Below, in pieces: positions 1 through 12,300 of a DNA stretch of 64,000 bases. The stretch is taken from contig NW_017803268.1 in NCBI RefSeq assembly GCF_001625305.1, positions 2,027,334-2,091,333 of the forward strand. Reading direction: 5' to 3'. Below the pieces are notes generated by a model that ran no database searches, was not told the origin of the DNA, and saw only the letters and a program-made list of their open reading frames with translations. The position numbers were made by a program, and so were the translations under genes. Source of the stretch: Branchiostoma belcheri. Lineage: Eukaryota; Chordata; Leptocardii; Amphioxiformes; Branchiostomatidae. Within the stretch, counting starts at the first letter, position 1; every line of letters begins with the position of its first letter.

Positions 1-459
1 CTGCCCTGCAACATCTCCAAGGAGACCGGCGTCGGCAAGTTCTGGGCAACGCCCCAAGGAGCTGTCGTCAAGTTCGGTGGCAGCGTGAACAAGACAAAAG
101 TGGCCGCCGACGGCACCCTGACCATCGAGAAAGTGGCGGAAGAAGACGCGGGCGCGTACGTGTGCGTGGGAGGGGAAGAACCTGTTGTTTACTTCCTGAA
201 CTACGTGAAGGAGGTCACCACGCCACCTCCTCCGCCAACGGAGCCACCAAAAGTAGAAGAAGAAGAGGAACCCCCAAAATTGGAGCCACCAGAAGAGGTC
301 GAACCCCCGCCATTCCCACCTCGGGGAGTGGATGAACCACCTGAGACGTTCCCGGATGGCGGACTACTGCCGGCACCACCGATTGGGTTCCCTGACTTCC
401 CAGACCCCGGCCCTCCACGACAACCACCACCAGGCATAAGACCCTTTGGCGGCCCATGA
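1..459 (+). CDS. LRR-Ig-type secreted protein, 3' end (partial)
   Basis: An open frame runs from base 1 to a TGA at 457-459 (152 residues visible). It starts inside an immunoglobulin-like domain: a core Cys at codon 3, an FW pair near codon 14, and a DAGAYVCVGG segment carrying the partner Cys. A Pro/Glu-rich tail without a membrane segment follows. The stretch is closely similar in order and wording to the end of the complete gene at 9396-13139 (for example YFLNYVKEVTT in both), so the two are tandem paralogues on the same strand. By analogy it would be secreted and act in adhesion or matrix recognition; that is inference. It ends before an RGD tripeptide that its paralogue keeps in frame; here that RGD lies downstream of two in-frame stops. 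The upstream part is outside the window. Confidence 0.85.
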   Translation: MPCNISKETGVGKFWATPQGAVVKFGGSVNKTKVAADGTLTIEKVAEEDAGAYVCVGGEEPVVYFLNYVKEVTTPPPPPTEPPKVEEEEEPPKLEPPEEVEPPPFPPRGVDEPPETFPDGGLLPAPPIGFPDFPDPGPPRQPPPGIRPFGGP

Positions 460-573
460 AAGTAACCAAGTAGAGGTGACGTAGCAAAGACACTATGACA
501 ACAGACCTGACAAACTGTGAGTAACCATCAACCACAAAAATGAACACAGGATAAGGGAAGTGATGAATCAAAG

Positions 574-645
574 CAAGTAGCCTGGTTACCAGACCTATTT
601 TAGTCCAATTTAGACCTAAAATAGGTTTGGTAACCAGGCTACTTG
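574..645. repeat. Hairpin-forming inverted repeat (small MITE-like)
   Basis: A 72-base near-perfect inverted repeat: the arms begin CAAGTAGCCTGGTTACCA and end with its complement, separated by a few bases. It lies about 115 bases after the stop of the partial LRR-Ig gene, probably in its 3' UTR or flank. It contains no coding capacity. Confidence 0.75.
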
Positions 646-2620
646 AGATATTGATATACAAGTATGCCTCAAACAGCTCTAAAAGTGCAGGACATGTATT
701 TATGCAGGGCATTATCTAGTGCTGTGGGACTTCATAAGGGAGTTGCAATTAGCAAGAGACAATATCATTATAAGCCTTCGAAAAATATATAAAATTTGCT
801 TTTCTCTACGCTTTCTACAGGCTACGGCTTCAAGATTACTGGTCCGTTCAAATAACCCACTGTATAAAACAACAGCCATATATATGAACAAGGCAGTAAC
901 CATAAAGTAGTAGCTAGGAAGGAAAAAACACCAATATTTAGACATTGCCTTGGCTTGTGGTGTCTCTTTCCACCTCCCCAGACATCTTAATTAATGATCT
1001 CCCCCATGAAAACAAACAGGCTGATAACAACAGCAGGGAAACTGCTGAGTTTACACAACAGGGGGCAACCAGTAATTATACCTGGGGAGGGAGGACAATC
1101 AGGGACTAACCATTTTATAAGGAGTAGGGATGCCAAGGACATTTAACCTTGATCAAATTTTAAAAAATCTCAAGATACCAATTGCACTGTTTTTCCTTTG
1201 GATATGCTTTGTAAACAAAATGTTATAAGATCATGCATAGGACAAAGTATTTTGATAGTGTATAAATAGCTGTGCCAGTTATCATCAAATTGCTTGTCTG
1301 CAATTAGATTGTTGGCTGTTATATTAAATATAACAGATTTAAAGATAGTGACACTGCTTTGCAAGCCAACTAATGTAACTGGACTTGTATTATAATGTAA
1401 TACAGTATATTCCCATTGGTCTGCAATGGATAGCCAATGCAATTATGTTACGGAAGCTTTAAAGATGTATTCATTATGTTATACTTTAAGTATTATACAT
1501 TGTACAATAGCTTTATGCATGCATCTGTATCTGATATGTAATGATAAATTTACTCAAAGGACTAAAATGGTATCGAAGAGATGTTCCCATGCACATGTAT
1601 CATTAACAGTGGTAGAAATACTTTTTCCAGCATTCTGCAATATTGCGGAATGTCAAAATTTTATTCTGCAATTCAGATATACTTTCTGCAAAGACACAAA
1701 GTCTGGATCTAAACGCATGGCATATACTATGATATAGAAAATTGCATGTTGGCAAACATTTTACATGCAAAATTACGTGTATATTATAGAGTCAGTAGTA
1801 AACACAAAAGCTCTTAAACACCATTGAACCCCTAGCCTGATTTTTTCAGTCTGCAAAGTTGCAGGTTGCTTAATTTATCTTCTGCAATATTGAAAATGTC
1901 TCTGCAAAATGCAGACTCCAGATGGGTATTTCTAACACTGACATTTAGGATGAGTTTCCTATATAACTGATTTTACTGCTCATTTCTAACATTTTTTGCT
2001 GACAATCTACATGCACCTGCACAAACTTAGATATGCAGTGAAAAAGTACTTTTGGGCCAGAATGTCCAGACCACCCTAGTCCTTCCCCTACCCTTCCTAA
2101 TGGTCAATTTTCCCCTAACATCCCCCAGGACCAGATTGTGTGTTTATCATGTGTTCCAGTCATTATTCTCCTGTAGTTCCCTGTGAGGGACAGGCTATTT
2201 GCGTAACCTGGATGTAGTAAGAGACACCCACCCATTACACAGGTTGTGGGGTGATGCAGCCATTAATTCTACATGGACGTTTATAGGCCAGAACAGATTG
2301 CCTTGTTTACCTCCCTGGAAAGGTTGACCAAGGTAGACAGGAAGGAAGGAAAGGGATGGATTGCAAAGTTTTACCTGGGGGTCTTATAGGGTATTCGGCA
2401 ACCCTGTTTATGCATAGTTGGCTGAAACAAGTCATATAGTGTGACATCTACTTATATCGCCTTTTGGCTTATATAGAAACAAAGTGTGATGCTTTAGATA
2501 TAATTGCTAAATGTTTATTTTTGTATTCTCTTGCAACTAACAAATAAACCATACTGAATTTATTATTGAAATTTTGTTTTTGATACAGAAGTCGGATCAT
2601 CCCAATAAGCTAAGGCCTTA
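646..2620. other. AT-rich non-coding stretch
   Basis: No convincing exon is seen. Short frames lack family resemblance or splice logic. A degraded fragment resembling the interior of the M1 element family (words such as CATGGCATATAC and AAATTGCATGTTGGCAA) is visible at about 1700-1765. Confidence 0.5.
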
Positions 2621-2637
2621 CGATCGACCAAAGCTTG

Positions 2638-3255
2638 TGAAAATCTATTTATTTTGTTTGAAGGTATCCTGTTTACAAACCAACAAACACTGTTGAAATC
2701 CTCACCTTCTACTAGCAAAGATGTCTGACCAAAACCCCTTCAGATAACCTTCCAGCAACACTTCTAATTTTCCAGTCTTTTCTACTTGTTCCAAAATCCA
2801 TTTGTACTGTTTGAAATTATCCAGTTTACAAACCAACAAACACTGGTGAAAACATCACCTTCTAGCAACGATGTCTGACCAAAAACCCTTCAGAGACAAC
2901 CTCCCAGCAACTCTAGTACTTTTCCAGTCTGTTTTACTTTTTCTAAAATCCTGTAACAGTGCTGTTACAATCCATTTGTACTGTTTGAAATTATCCAATT
3001 TACAAACCAACAAACACTATTGAAAAAAATCACCTTCTAGCAAAGATGTCTGACCAAAAACCCTTCAGACAACCTCCCAGCAACTCTTCTACTTTTCCAG
3101 TCTCTTGTACTTTTTTCGAAATCCATTTGTACTGTTTGAAATTATCCAGTTTACAAACCAACAAACACTGGTGAAAACATCACCTTCTAGCAACGATGTC
3201 TGACCAAAAACCCTTCAGACAACCTTCCAGCAACTCTACTACTTTTCCAGTCTCC
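2638..3255 (+). repeat. Tandem repeat, about four units of 150-168 bp
   Basis: The block TTACAAACCAACAAACACT recurs near 2672, 2831, 3000 and 3152, each time followed by a segment containing ATGTCTGACCAAAA and CCCTTCAGA. Each unit carries a start codon reading MSDQ(K/N)PFR. Only the last unit opens into a longer frame (3196-3675), which has no recognisable domain; a donor-like GTGAGT occurs near 3568. The simplest reading is a local satellite. Confidence 0.75.
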
Positions 3256-4651
3256 TCTAAAAATACCAGCCAGCACATGTGGTTTCCATATGCCTGGTTG
3301 ATTGACAGGTCAGCAAGTGGAAGGATCTCACCATTTCCATGGCAACAACGCTGTTCCCATGGCAACAAGGGCAGAAAGGGGCAGTCCAGAAACTCCCGAT
3401 TGATGAGATGTGAAGTTTTCAGACTGCCACCTCACAGGCCAGGGACAGCTGCCCTGGGGTTGTACTGCAAGTCTGGCTTCCAAGTCTTGCATGGGAAGGA
3501 GAATTCCCAAGGAGTGATTCCTCCCTGGATTATTGAGTTGGATTTTTCTGCAAGTGCTGGACATTTGGTGAGTTGCATTTACAATATTAGTATAGCTGTA
3601 ATATTAATTTTTAGAAGACACAGTTTTTGCTTTTCAGATATCTGCATCCACTTAGAGGTAAGTTTCTTGCTATGATATCAGTTTTGAGGTAGATTTTATG
3701 ATTTTCTTTCAATCAAATCTTTTTTTACTTTCTGGCAAGAAATCTTGGGGTCTACGTGTTTAGAAACTTTGAAGACAATATAAGGCAAGGAATTCCTTGT
3801 AGTGAATCAAGCATTATGGTCTACTTTCTTGTGAAATTCGACTCTTGACTCCTGTTGTAGGTTTCATGCATCATAGATTTAGTATATACTATACTTCAAT
3901 ACATTAGTCCAAGTGTTCCTTTTTCTTTCTTGCTGTGACACAGACAAATAAAAATTGTTTCCATCCTTTTGTTAATTAATCACAGTGTGCAAGAGACAAA
4001 TTTACATAGCTGATTGCCTCCAAACCCCTAAACTTGAACCAATATACAACCCAGACATTTGCTTTTTTATCTAATTAGTGTATAAATCCTGGCTTTTCAT
4101 GATTTTGATGTTTCTTTTACATACTCTGGCAATGTATCCCATATACATTTTGTTTTGTAGTCAGATTTCAACTTTGTCAAGCAATTGATCCTTCCTTGGT
4201 TTGACAGCAAAGACAGAAACAATTTATGAGCCTTCCCTATCTAGTAATCTGATCCTTTTTCCTTTACATAACAAATTTTGTAGTCTATTACACTCCACTG
4301 TAAATGTATGTGTACACTGTAACTGTAAATGTACAGAATTACATACTGTTTCTGTGCAAAAGCCAGACTTTTAGGGCAAAATACATTGCCACGTGATGTT
4401 GTTGGGTTCGGAAGACAACTTAGAAATTTAAATACGGTAGCATTAAAGTACTTCACATTGTTTTAGTAACTTGAGGAAAGTCGTATTTTTGTTTGATCTG
4501 GCACATTGTAGCAAGTGGTGGCCATCTGGGGAAGCACTTTGAACTTGAGTGAGATAGTTGTAGTTCAGCTGACACAACTTTGCTAGCCTCACAACCCCTC
4601 CTTTGGTAACCTGAGATGGTTGGACATCTGTTTGGACACATGGTCGTGAAC

Positions 4652-5179
4652 TACTGTAAGTCTCTTTAGATTCGCGGGGCCTAAAGTTCGCGGTTTCGGG
4701 AAAATGGACAATCCGCTGTATTTTTAGATTCGCGATTTCTCCTTGGCTATTCAAAAAGGAATTTGTAAAATGCATTTTAAGAATAATAAAAGTTCGTGTC
4801 CCGGCATTTATCTCCTAAAACGCGGCGCAAAAAATTGTTTCCTGCACCGCGCAAGGCTGCCTGCATATGCATGAGCTCTACACGCAAAGATTTTTGTCGG
4901 GCGGTACGCGGTTGACACGGCCAGTGCTATCGCTATTCGGTGTCTCATAATATTTTTTTTATAACAGTTTAACATTAAAAATTTTGATACAGTACTCAAC
5001 CACGTACATCTGCTAAGAATAAAGTTGATTTGCGGTGATTTGTGGATCGCGTGTTTCGCTTGAACTCGAAGTCCGTCGTGAATGCATGTGGGGGGGGGGC
5101 ACACTTACGCAAAACATATCCGCGGGGAAATAGATTCCGCAAATCTAAATATACCTCGGAAATTTGTAGACTTACAGTA
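4652..5179. mobile_element. Terminal-inverted-repeat element, about 530 bp
   Basis: Outer ends read TACTGTAAG and CTTACAGTA. Subterminal blocks with AGATTCGCGG / CCGCAAATCT are inverted relative to each other. The interior is unusually rich in CG dinucleotides compared with its flanks. No transposase frame is seen, so this is probably a non-autonomous DNA element. Confidence 0.6.
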
Positions 5180-5329
5180 CCACTTCTAATGTGCAAGGAG
5201 AAATAGAGCCAAGTATATGGGATGAAATATATATAGACAGAGGTTCTTTATAGGCTATTTTTTGTGGGGGAAACTTTTACGACCACATGTTAGGAGATAA
5301 ACAACAGTCTAGTAGGGGTCAAGTGGATT

Positions 5330-5395
5330 ATAGTACCGATGATTGGTGTTCTAAATCCTGAAGTCATGGGTTCGAATCCCAACCATTCAAACTTT
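5330..5395 (+). repeat. tRNA-like fragment, possible SINE head
   Basis: A B-box-like GGTTCGAATCCC occurs at about 5369-5380 with a loosely tRNA-like sequence upstream. The acceptor stem does not pair well and no A box is clear. It is better read as a decayed SINE or tRNA relic than as a functional tRNA. Confidence 0.3.
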
Positions 5396-5848
5396 CTTAG
5401 AGTACGTCATCATAGGTAGGAGTTTGTTAGTTAGTTAGTAAGTTTGAGTCTTTGTTAGATGAGTTACAGTGTTTTGTTCAGGATGTCAGCTGCCTGACTT
5501 TAAAAGTTAAGAATGCAGAAGTCTTTTCTAAAAAAATAGAGCTATGTACCATGCTATAACTGAGTAAATGTGGATACGCATTCTACCATCAAGAACATAG
5601 CAGTATTATACAAAGGTTAAAAGTTGTTTTCAACCCATTTCTTGCTGAAACAGATGTCAAGACTTACACCCTATATCTAAAGGTTGCTCCAGTCAAGATG
5701 CTTGGATCATTTCAACACCCCCAGGTTATCTATAGCCAGGAAAGCATACATGTACTGTATCTATAACACAGGACCATGTGTTGGAGTGGGGCTGACATTA
5801 TGAGGCCAACTGAAAGAGGGGAGATACAATCCAGGGGTCTTGCGTATA

Positions 5849-6214
5849 GTGATGCATACCTAAACTCAATTTTAGGTTCAGGTCCGGATTCAAGTCCAGA
5901 GGTTTAGGTTCACCTAAACCCATGGCATATACAAAATTGCATGTTGGCAACCTTGCAATGCTGTCTGGGTGAAACTTTGGCCACATAACATGGAGGCCGG
6001 TACTTGACGATGCCAGATGGCAATGTTTTCTTCATTTTGCAGCAAAGATTTTGCAATCTACGGAATGTTTTAGGTGGTTTGGAAAGAAAAGAGGTATGTG
6101 AAATGGTCTTTTATGGTAATAAGTCCAGACTCTGTTCTTGACTTTTATGTTTTTTGGACTTGAACCTAAACATTCTTAGTCCGGATCCAAGTCCAGTGAA
6201 CCGGTATGCATCAC
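5849..6214 (+). mobile_element. M1 family MITE, copy 1
   Basis: Ends are GTGATGCATACC and GGTATGCATCAC. Long imperfect subterminal inverted repeats rich in TTTAGGTTCAGGTCCGGA-type words flank a unique core (CATGGCATATACAAAATTGC ... TTTGCAATCTACGGAA). Further copies lie at 7207, 8231 and 32927. It has no coding capacity and is therefore a non-autonomous element. Confidence 0.85.
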
Positions 6215-7206
6215 AACTTGTGTACAACTAGGAGGGCTTTAGTTGCTGAATTGGATTTCTCATAATTTATTTTGTCTGCCAGGTCCAATCATGTCAGGTC
6301 TAGACAGGAATTGATGAACTTCCTGAAGTGGGAAGCTGTGAATTCAAAGGATAAAAAGGCAGGGCTCAATTTTTTTTTCTACGTACCTGCGCTAGGTAAC
6401 ATTGAAAATTACCTGCACAGGACAATTTTACCTGCACAACTCAGATTTTCGGAAGTAAGGACCATACTAAAACTGTTCACAAGCCATTGCCATATTGTCT
6501 TGAATTCTTCATAGGTGGTAGTCAATGCAACAAATAGAAAATCCAGATACACTTACATGTATGGATAAACCACAGTGCAGGTTTGGTGCAGGTAGACATA
6601 AAAAATACCTGGAACAGTTCTGATTTTCCTGCAGGCGCATATGCAGGTAGCATTTTGAGGCCTTTTGTTGAATAGAAAGTATAAATATCTACAATAATTT
6701 ACACAATTAATTCTACCAGTTTCTTTCAAAGGCCAAATTCCCTAGTCAAAGACCATGCAATCTCACTCTTAGACACTAGAAAACGTTCCAACATTAGTCC
6801 ATATAGATTTGATCAATGTGTTAAAAGTTGCCAATATACAAACAGGGGAGGTATATGTAGACTGGCAAGACACAATCACCCCGTCACAGGTCCAGCTTAG
6901 ATCAGCACATTCCTGACCAAGCCTGAGGTGTCAAGGTCAACTGTGGACAGCTTTTTACATCTTGGTGGGAGGGGCGACCACAAATTGACATTGTGGGTCA
7001 GGGAAGAGGTTCTGTTAGGTGCTGACTGGATCTTGTCAAAGCCACTTGCTCTGACAATGCATTTTAACTCTTTACGATAAAAGATACTACCTTTCTATGA
7101 AATGAAATGGTTTTCTGTGAAATCGCTTTTTCTCTTAAATTCAAAATTCTGACCACACCAAATCGATGCACTTTGAAATAGTATGTTGACACTTCTGTAT
7201 GAAATA

Positions 7207-7602
7207 GTGCTGCATACCAAACTAAACCCAATTTTAGGTTCAGGTCCAGATTCAAGTTCAGAGGTTTAGGTTCAGTTCCGGACTTGTAAGTCCGGACCTA
7301 AACCCATGGCATATACAATATTGCATGTTGGCAACCCTGCAATGTTGTCTGGGTGAATTTTTGGCCACATAACATGGAGGCCGGTAGTTGACGATGCCCG
7401 ATGGCAATGTTTTCTTCATTTTGCAGCAAAGATTTTGCAATCTACGGAAGGTTTTAGGTGGTTTGGAAAGAAAGGGGGTATGTGAAATGGTCTTTTCTGG
7501 TAATAAGTCCAGGCTCGGTTCTTGACTTTTAGGTTTTTTTGGACTTGAACCTAAACATTATTACAAGTCCGGATCCAAGTCCAGTGAACCGGTATGCAGC
7601 AC
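7207..7602 (+). mobile_element. M1 family MITE, copy 2
   Basis: Same orientation and core as the copy at 5849, with ends GTGCTGCATACC and GGTATGCAGCAC. The terminal change is mirrored at both ends, which keeps the hairpin paired. It includes a longer subterminal palindrome (TCCGGACTTGTAAGTCCGGA) that copy 1 lacks. Confidence 0.85.
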
Positions 7603-8230
7603 TAGTATGAAACTTAAAGGGATTGAAGAAATGATTGTCTAGACTGAAGAGTGAAGACTATGATTGATTGTCTTAGACTAGACAATGGAATTTTTCCAGA
7701 CTTAGCTTCATGTAATTGTTGATATTTGACAAACAATAGTACTCATTTACTAGACCCCTTCATCCCACAATGACATTCAACTTCAGGGAGCAAAATGATG
7801 GATTTTCTAGTGTAACATTTAACCTCAAGACAGAAGTGTACATGTGCTGTACAAGCTGTAGAATTTTCTTTGCTTGCAAAGTTAGTTCAGTCCATTAATT
7901 TTCTTCATGAAACAGCTCACTCAAGAGATGTGCATTTAACAGTTAGATGTCAATATAAATTGGTTAATGTACATGTATTATATTCTGCTTTCTAAAATCT
8001 GAAGGAACAAGCTTTGAGTATAATCGGCCTCAAAAAGATGGACTACAAAATGGATTTTCAGAGAATTCATAACTGCACTGGGCTTCAGTAACACTGTATG
8101 CCTCAAAAGCAACCAGTTTGTGGTTGCCATACTGATCACGACTGACAAGAATATAGATACAAACCTGGACAAGCGTGGCAAGAGCTGTCTAAACTATTTA
8201 TTACCTGGCTCCTAAACTTGACCCCAAGTA

Positions 8231-8612
8231 GTGATGCATACCGGTTCACTGGACTTGGATCCGGACTTGTAAGAATGTTTAGGTTCAAGTAAAAAAACCC
8301 TAAAAGTCAAGAACCGAGTCCAGACTTATTACCATAAAAGACCATTTCACATACCCCTTTTCTTTCCAAACCACCTAAAACCTTCCATAGATTGCAAAAT
8401 CTTTGCTGCAAAATGAAGAAAATATTGCCATCAGGCATTGTCAAGTACCGGCCTCCTTGTTAAAATTTCACCCAGACAACATTGCAAGGTGGCAGCATGC
8501 AATTTTGTATATGCCATGGGTTTAGGTCCGGACTTACAAGTCCGGAACTGAACCTAAACCTCTGGACTTGAATCCGAACCTGAACCTAAATGTGGGTTTA
8601 GGTATGCACCAC
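8231..8612 (-). mobile_element. M1 family MITE, copy 3 (inverted)
   Basis: Reverse orientation relative to the other copies: it starts GTGATGCATACCGGTTCACT and ends GGTATGCACCAC. The core sequence is the reverse complement of copies 1 and 2. It sits about 780 bases upstream of the complete LRR-Ig coding sequence. Confidence 0.85.
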
Positions 8613-9335
8613 TAACCACAAGTTTTGCTTAGGCAGAAGATTTAACATCATCCCAGGCTGCCAAGCACCACACTCATCACTGACAGTGAGATATTTATCA
8701 GGGGAGGGCTAGTTACTGTGGATCCTGTCAAACAGGAGACATGGGATCTCTCATGTAACTGTTAGGATGTCAGGGGGACCATGTTTTGCCCTCCTTTTAC
8801 ACTGATGGCCACCAGGCCTTGTAAGAGGTCATGTGAAGGTGAGAGGGTGAACCGCAGGGCAGCACATCTAGCCACAAAATGTGGTAACTTTTTGCCTTCA
8901 GTTTCCAAAGGCTACAATATTGCTGGCAATGTCTAACTTGACTTGATATCCTAAACTTTCAGCTATAATTTGCAGCACCATATCTTTTGAGCAGAGTGAA
9001 AATTGGGAATTCACTAATAATATCTTTAAAGTGTTTTCACAATAAAAATCTCAGTGACTGTTCATCATTCTCATTGAGATGACCTTGAAAATAGTAAAGT
9101 CAAAAGTACTGCAAATGTTTTAGCATTACAGTATTACCAAACACAGAAAGCGTATTATATTGGTTGACAAGAAATGATGGTTAATAGTGGCATAGTTGTT
9201 GGAAAGTTAAATGTGATGCTGGTTTTGACAGTGTACATTTTTGTAACACAACATTTTTTTTTAATCAACGAACCAATGATGGTGAAAAAATGAATACCAT
9301 GAAATTTACTGTTTCTTTTTATTTCCTTACACAGG

Positions 9336-9395
9336 AGTGACCAGCAGTGCAGTGGGAAGTTGTGTAGGCCTAAGGCTTTGCACAAAACAGCCAAG
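9336..9395 (+). other. 5' UTR part of the LRR-Ig exon with a splice acceptor
   Basis: A pyrimidine-rich tract ending TTTCCTTACACAG precedes 9336. The sequence from there to the ATG at 9396 is read as 5' UTR joined to an upstream non-coding exon that I cannot place. In-frame codons before the ATG exist, but the signal peptide begins only at 9396. Confidence 0.5.
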
Positions 9396-12300
9396 ATGTG
9401 GAAGATTACAGGCTTCGCGCTGCTTGTAGTTCTACAAGTGAGCGTGGCGCAGCGGCAGCCCGGCCGCGGTCGGGTGGCGGGGTGTCCTCAGGACTGCTTC
9501 TGTTATCCCAACAACGTGGCGTACTGCCGCAACATGGCGTCCATTCCCGTGGGACTTAACCCGCGTACGCGAGGCCTTCTCATCGCCGACAGCTCCCTCA
9601 CAACCATTCCCAAAAACGCCTTCATGGGGCTTCCGTACCTCATTGAGCTGAACATCACGGACAATCTCGTATCAAGTATCCATCCAGATGCCTTCAATGG
9701 GTTGAAGAAACTCCAACGACTGGATCTGTCGAATAACAAGTTCAAGACCTTTCCTGGAGCAGCTCTCGCCAAGATCAGCAAAGGGCTAACGTCTTTGAAC
9801 CTCGGCGGTAACTTGATTGCAGGAAGTCTTACGGCTGACTCCTTCAAGGGTATGGAGGCTCTTGAGGTCCTGTACATGTACAATACCAACTTTACAACAG
9901 TCGAAGATGGACTGTTTTCAAGTCTTAAGAAACTTACAGTCCTGGATCTCTCCAAAAACAACTTCCAATCTCTTCCTGAGGGAGCAATCAAGGGACTTGA
10001 CAACTTGAAGGAAATCATCATGTTTGGAAACCCTTTTGCCTGCAACAAAGACGCGTCTTGGCTTAGCGGCTGGATCGAGAAGAACCCACCTGAGATCGGA
10101 GCTGGTCCCACCTGTATGGATCCTCCACGCTTTGCTGGTTATGCTGCAGCTGCCCTGCCAAGTGCAGTGCTTGGAGGAGAGTATGAGATGGTGACGATAG
10201 ACTGCACTGTGGAAGCCACACCACCACCAGAAGGGGATGGCCGCCCTCCTCCTGTCCAGGCAGCCAGCATCAAAGGCCTCGTCTGGAAGTGTCCGGGTAC
10301 AACTGTCCTCAAAGCTGGTCAGTTTGAAGAGTACACTGACCTTGAGGAACTGGACATCAGTGGCAACGGCATTGTCGACATTGAACCTGGAGCGTTCAGT
10401 TCCCTCAACAAGCTCAGAGTCCTCTACCTTAGCGACAACCTGATGACAAGAATGAAGGCTCCAGTGTTGAATGACCTCAAGAGTCTTGAGATCTTTGACG
10501 TGTCTGGCAACAAGTTCACATACCTCCCTGCTGACATTAAAGAGCGTTTACCAAAGATTGAGTTCATCGTTGGCTACAACAATCCATGGTCCTGCGATTG
10601 CAACCTGGCTGCCAACATGGACTTGATTGCACACTACTTCCATGAAATCCCTGCCATCTGTGCTGCTCCTCAAGAGTTGGAGGGTCGGGAAGTGCGAGAA
10701 GTTCCCGAAGAGGCAATGATCTGCACCCCTCCAGTCATCACCTTCATTGATGAATACGTGACAGTGAAAGAGGGCGGGGACGCTTTCCTGAACTGTGAGA
10801 TATCTGGCCTTCCTGTTCCACCTGCAAGGTGGAAAACTCCTGATGGCAAGGTGGTCACCATTGACGAACCGGTTGGAAACAAGGAAGTTCTTGGCAACGG
10901 AACACTTTGGATCAAGAGTGTCACGGGTGACGATGGAGGTAATTATGTCTGCATTGCTGACAATGGAGGTGGCATAGCAAGAGGAAATGCTACACTACGT
11001 GTCTGTCCCAAAGTCTGTCGCTGCCTGGATATTTTGACGGTCCACTGCTTTGATGATGAGGTTTCAAAAATCCCGTCAGACACACGTCTCTTCTTAATGC
11101 TGGGCACTGACCTGACTGAAGTCAAGAAGGGCCTTTTCAAAGATTTAAAGAACTTGGAAGAACTGGATCTTGACAATAATCAAATCTCGGACATTGAAAC
11201 TGGCTCGTTTGAGGACCTCTCCAACCTACGACTGCTGTTCCTGTACAGGAATGCGATGGAAAAGCTTCAATCAGGCTTATTTAAAGGCATGACAAATCTC
11301 CTACAGATCTACTTGTCCTCAAACAACATCACCACAGTAGAAGATGGAGCATTCGAGGGCCTTGAAAATCTACAGTTGATCCAGCTTCACAAGAATCAGA
11401 TTGAAGAGATCGGTGATGGTGCCTTTAAGGGACTTCCAACTCTTATTGACTTGGACCTCCACCTTAACAACCTCTCCACCATCCCAGGGAAAGCAATCTC
11501 TTCTCTGTCAAACCTGAAGCGGGTCCAGCTCTTTGAAAACAGGATCACAATGGTCAAGGAAGATGACTTCAAGGATTTGGAAAACCTCCAGATGATATAC
11601 CTACAGAATAATTTCATCCAGGTGGTCGAAAATGGAGCCTTCGCAAACCTGCCTGCCTTGCAGTGGTTGGACCTTTCCGGCAACAACATCGTAGTCATTC
11701 CTGCAGGTGTGTTCAAAGGACTTGATGCCCTGCAACGTCTGGACTTGAGCAACAATGCCCTGGTGACCTTACCTGCATCCCTCAGGACTGAGCTTCCTTC
11801 CCTGAAGTTTGTCATCGGAGCAGGGAACCCCTGGCACTGTGACTGCAACATGATTCCTCTCCGAGGGTGGTTCGGGTACTCTGCTGATCAACCCCCTCTA
11901 CCAGGCAGCGGACCTGTCTCTGGGGACCCCCCCTACAGGCCGTACTACGAGCCAGACCCCCTCCTTAACCAGGAGTTCCTCCAGTATGCTGGACAGGGGC
12001 CCTACCAGACTGTTGGTGGTGGACAGTATGGTGGGCAGTATGGAGGTGGCCAGTACGGTGGTCAGTATGGAGGTGGCCAGTACGGAGGTGGTCAGTATGG
12101 AGGAGGATACGACTACAGCCAGCAGTATGGTGCCGGCGGTGGGGGTTATGGTCAGCAGTACCAGTACGGCGCCGGCGGTGGCAGCTACGGCCAGCAGTAC
12201 CAGTATGGTGCAGGAGGCGGTTATGACTATGGCCAACAGTACGGCGGTGCGTACGGTGGCCAACAGGGCGGCGCATACGGCGGTTACGATTACAGCCAAC

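Noticed and set aside
201..712. Minus-strand frames opposite the first LRR-Ig fragment
   Set aside because: They mirror the Pro/Glu-rich coding tail and lack any domain or splice support.
4443..4775. Minus-strand frame of 110 codons as a gene
   Set aside because: It runs into the inverted-repeat element at 4652 and has no recognisable domain, signal peptide or splice context.
5364..5385. A functional tRNA gene around a GGTTCGAATCCC box
   Set aside because: No paired acceptor stem, D arm or anticodon arm could be laid out; only a B box remains.
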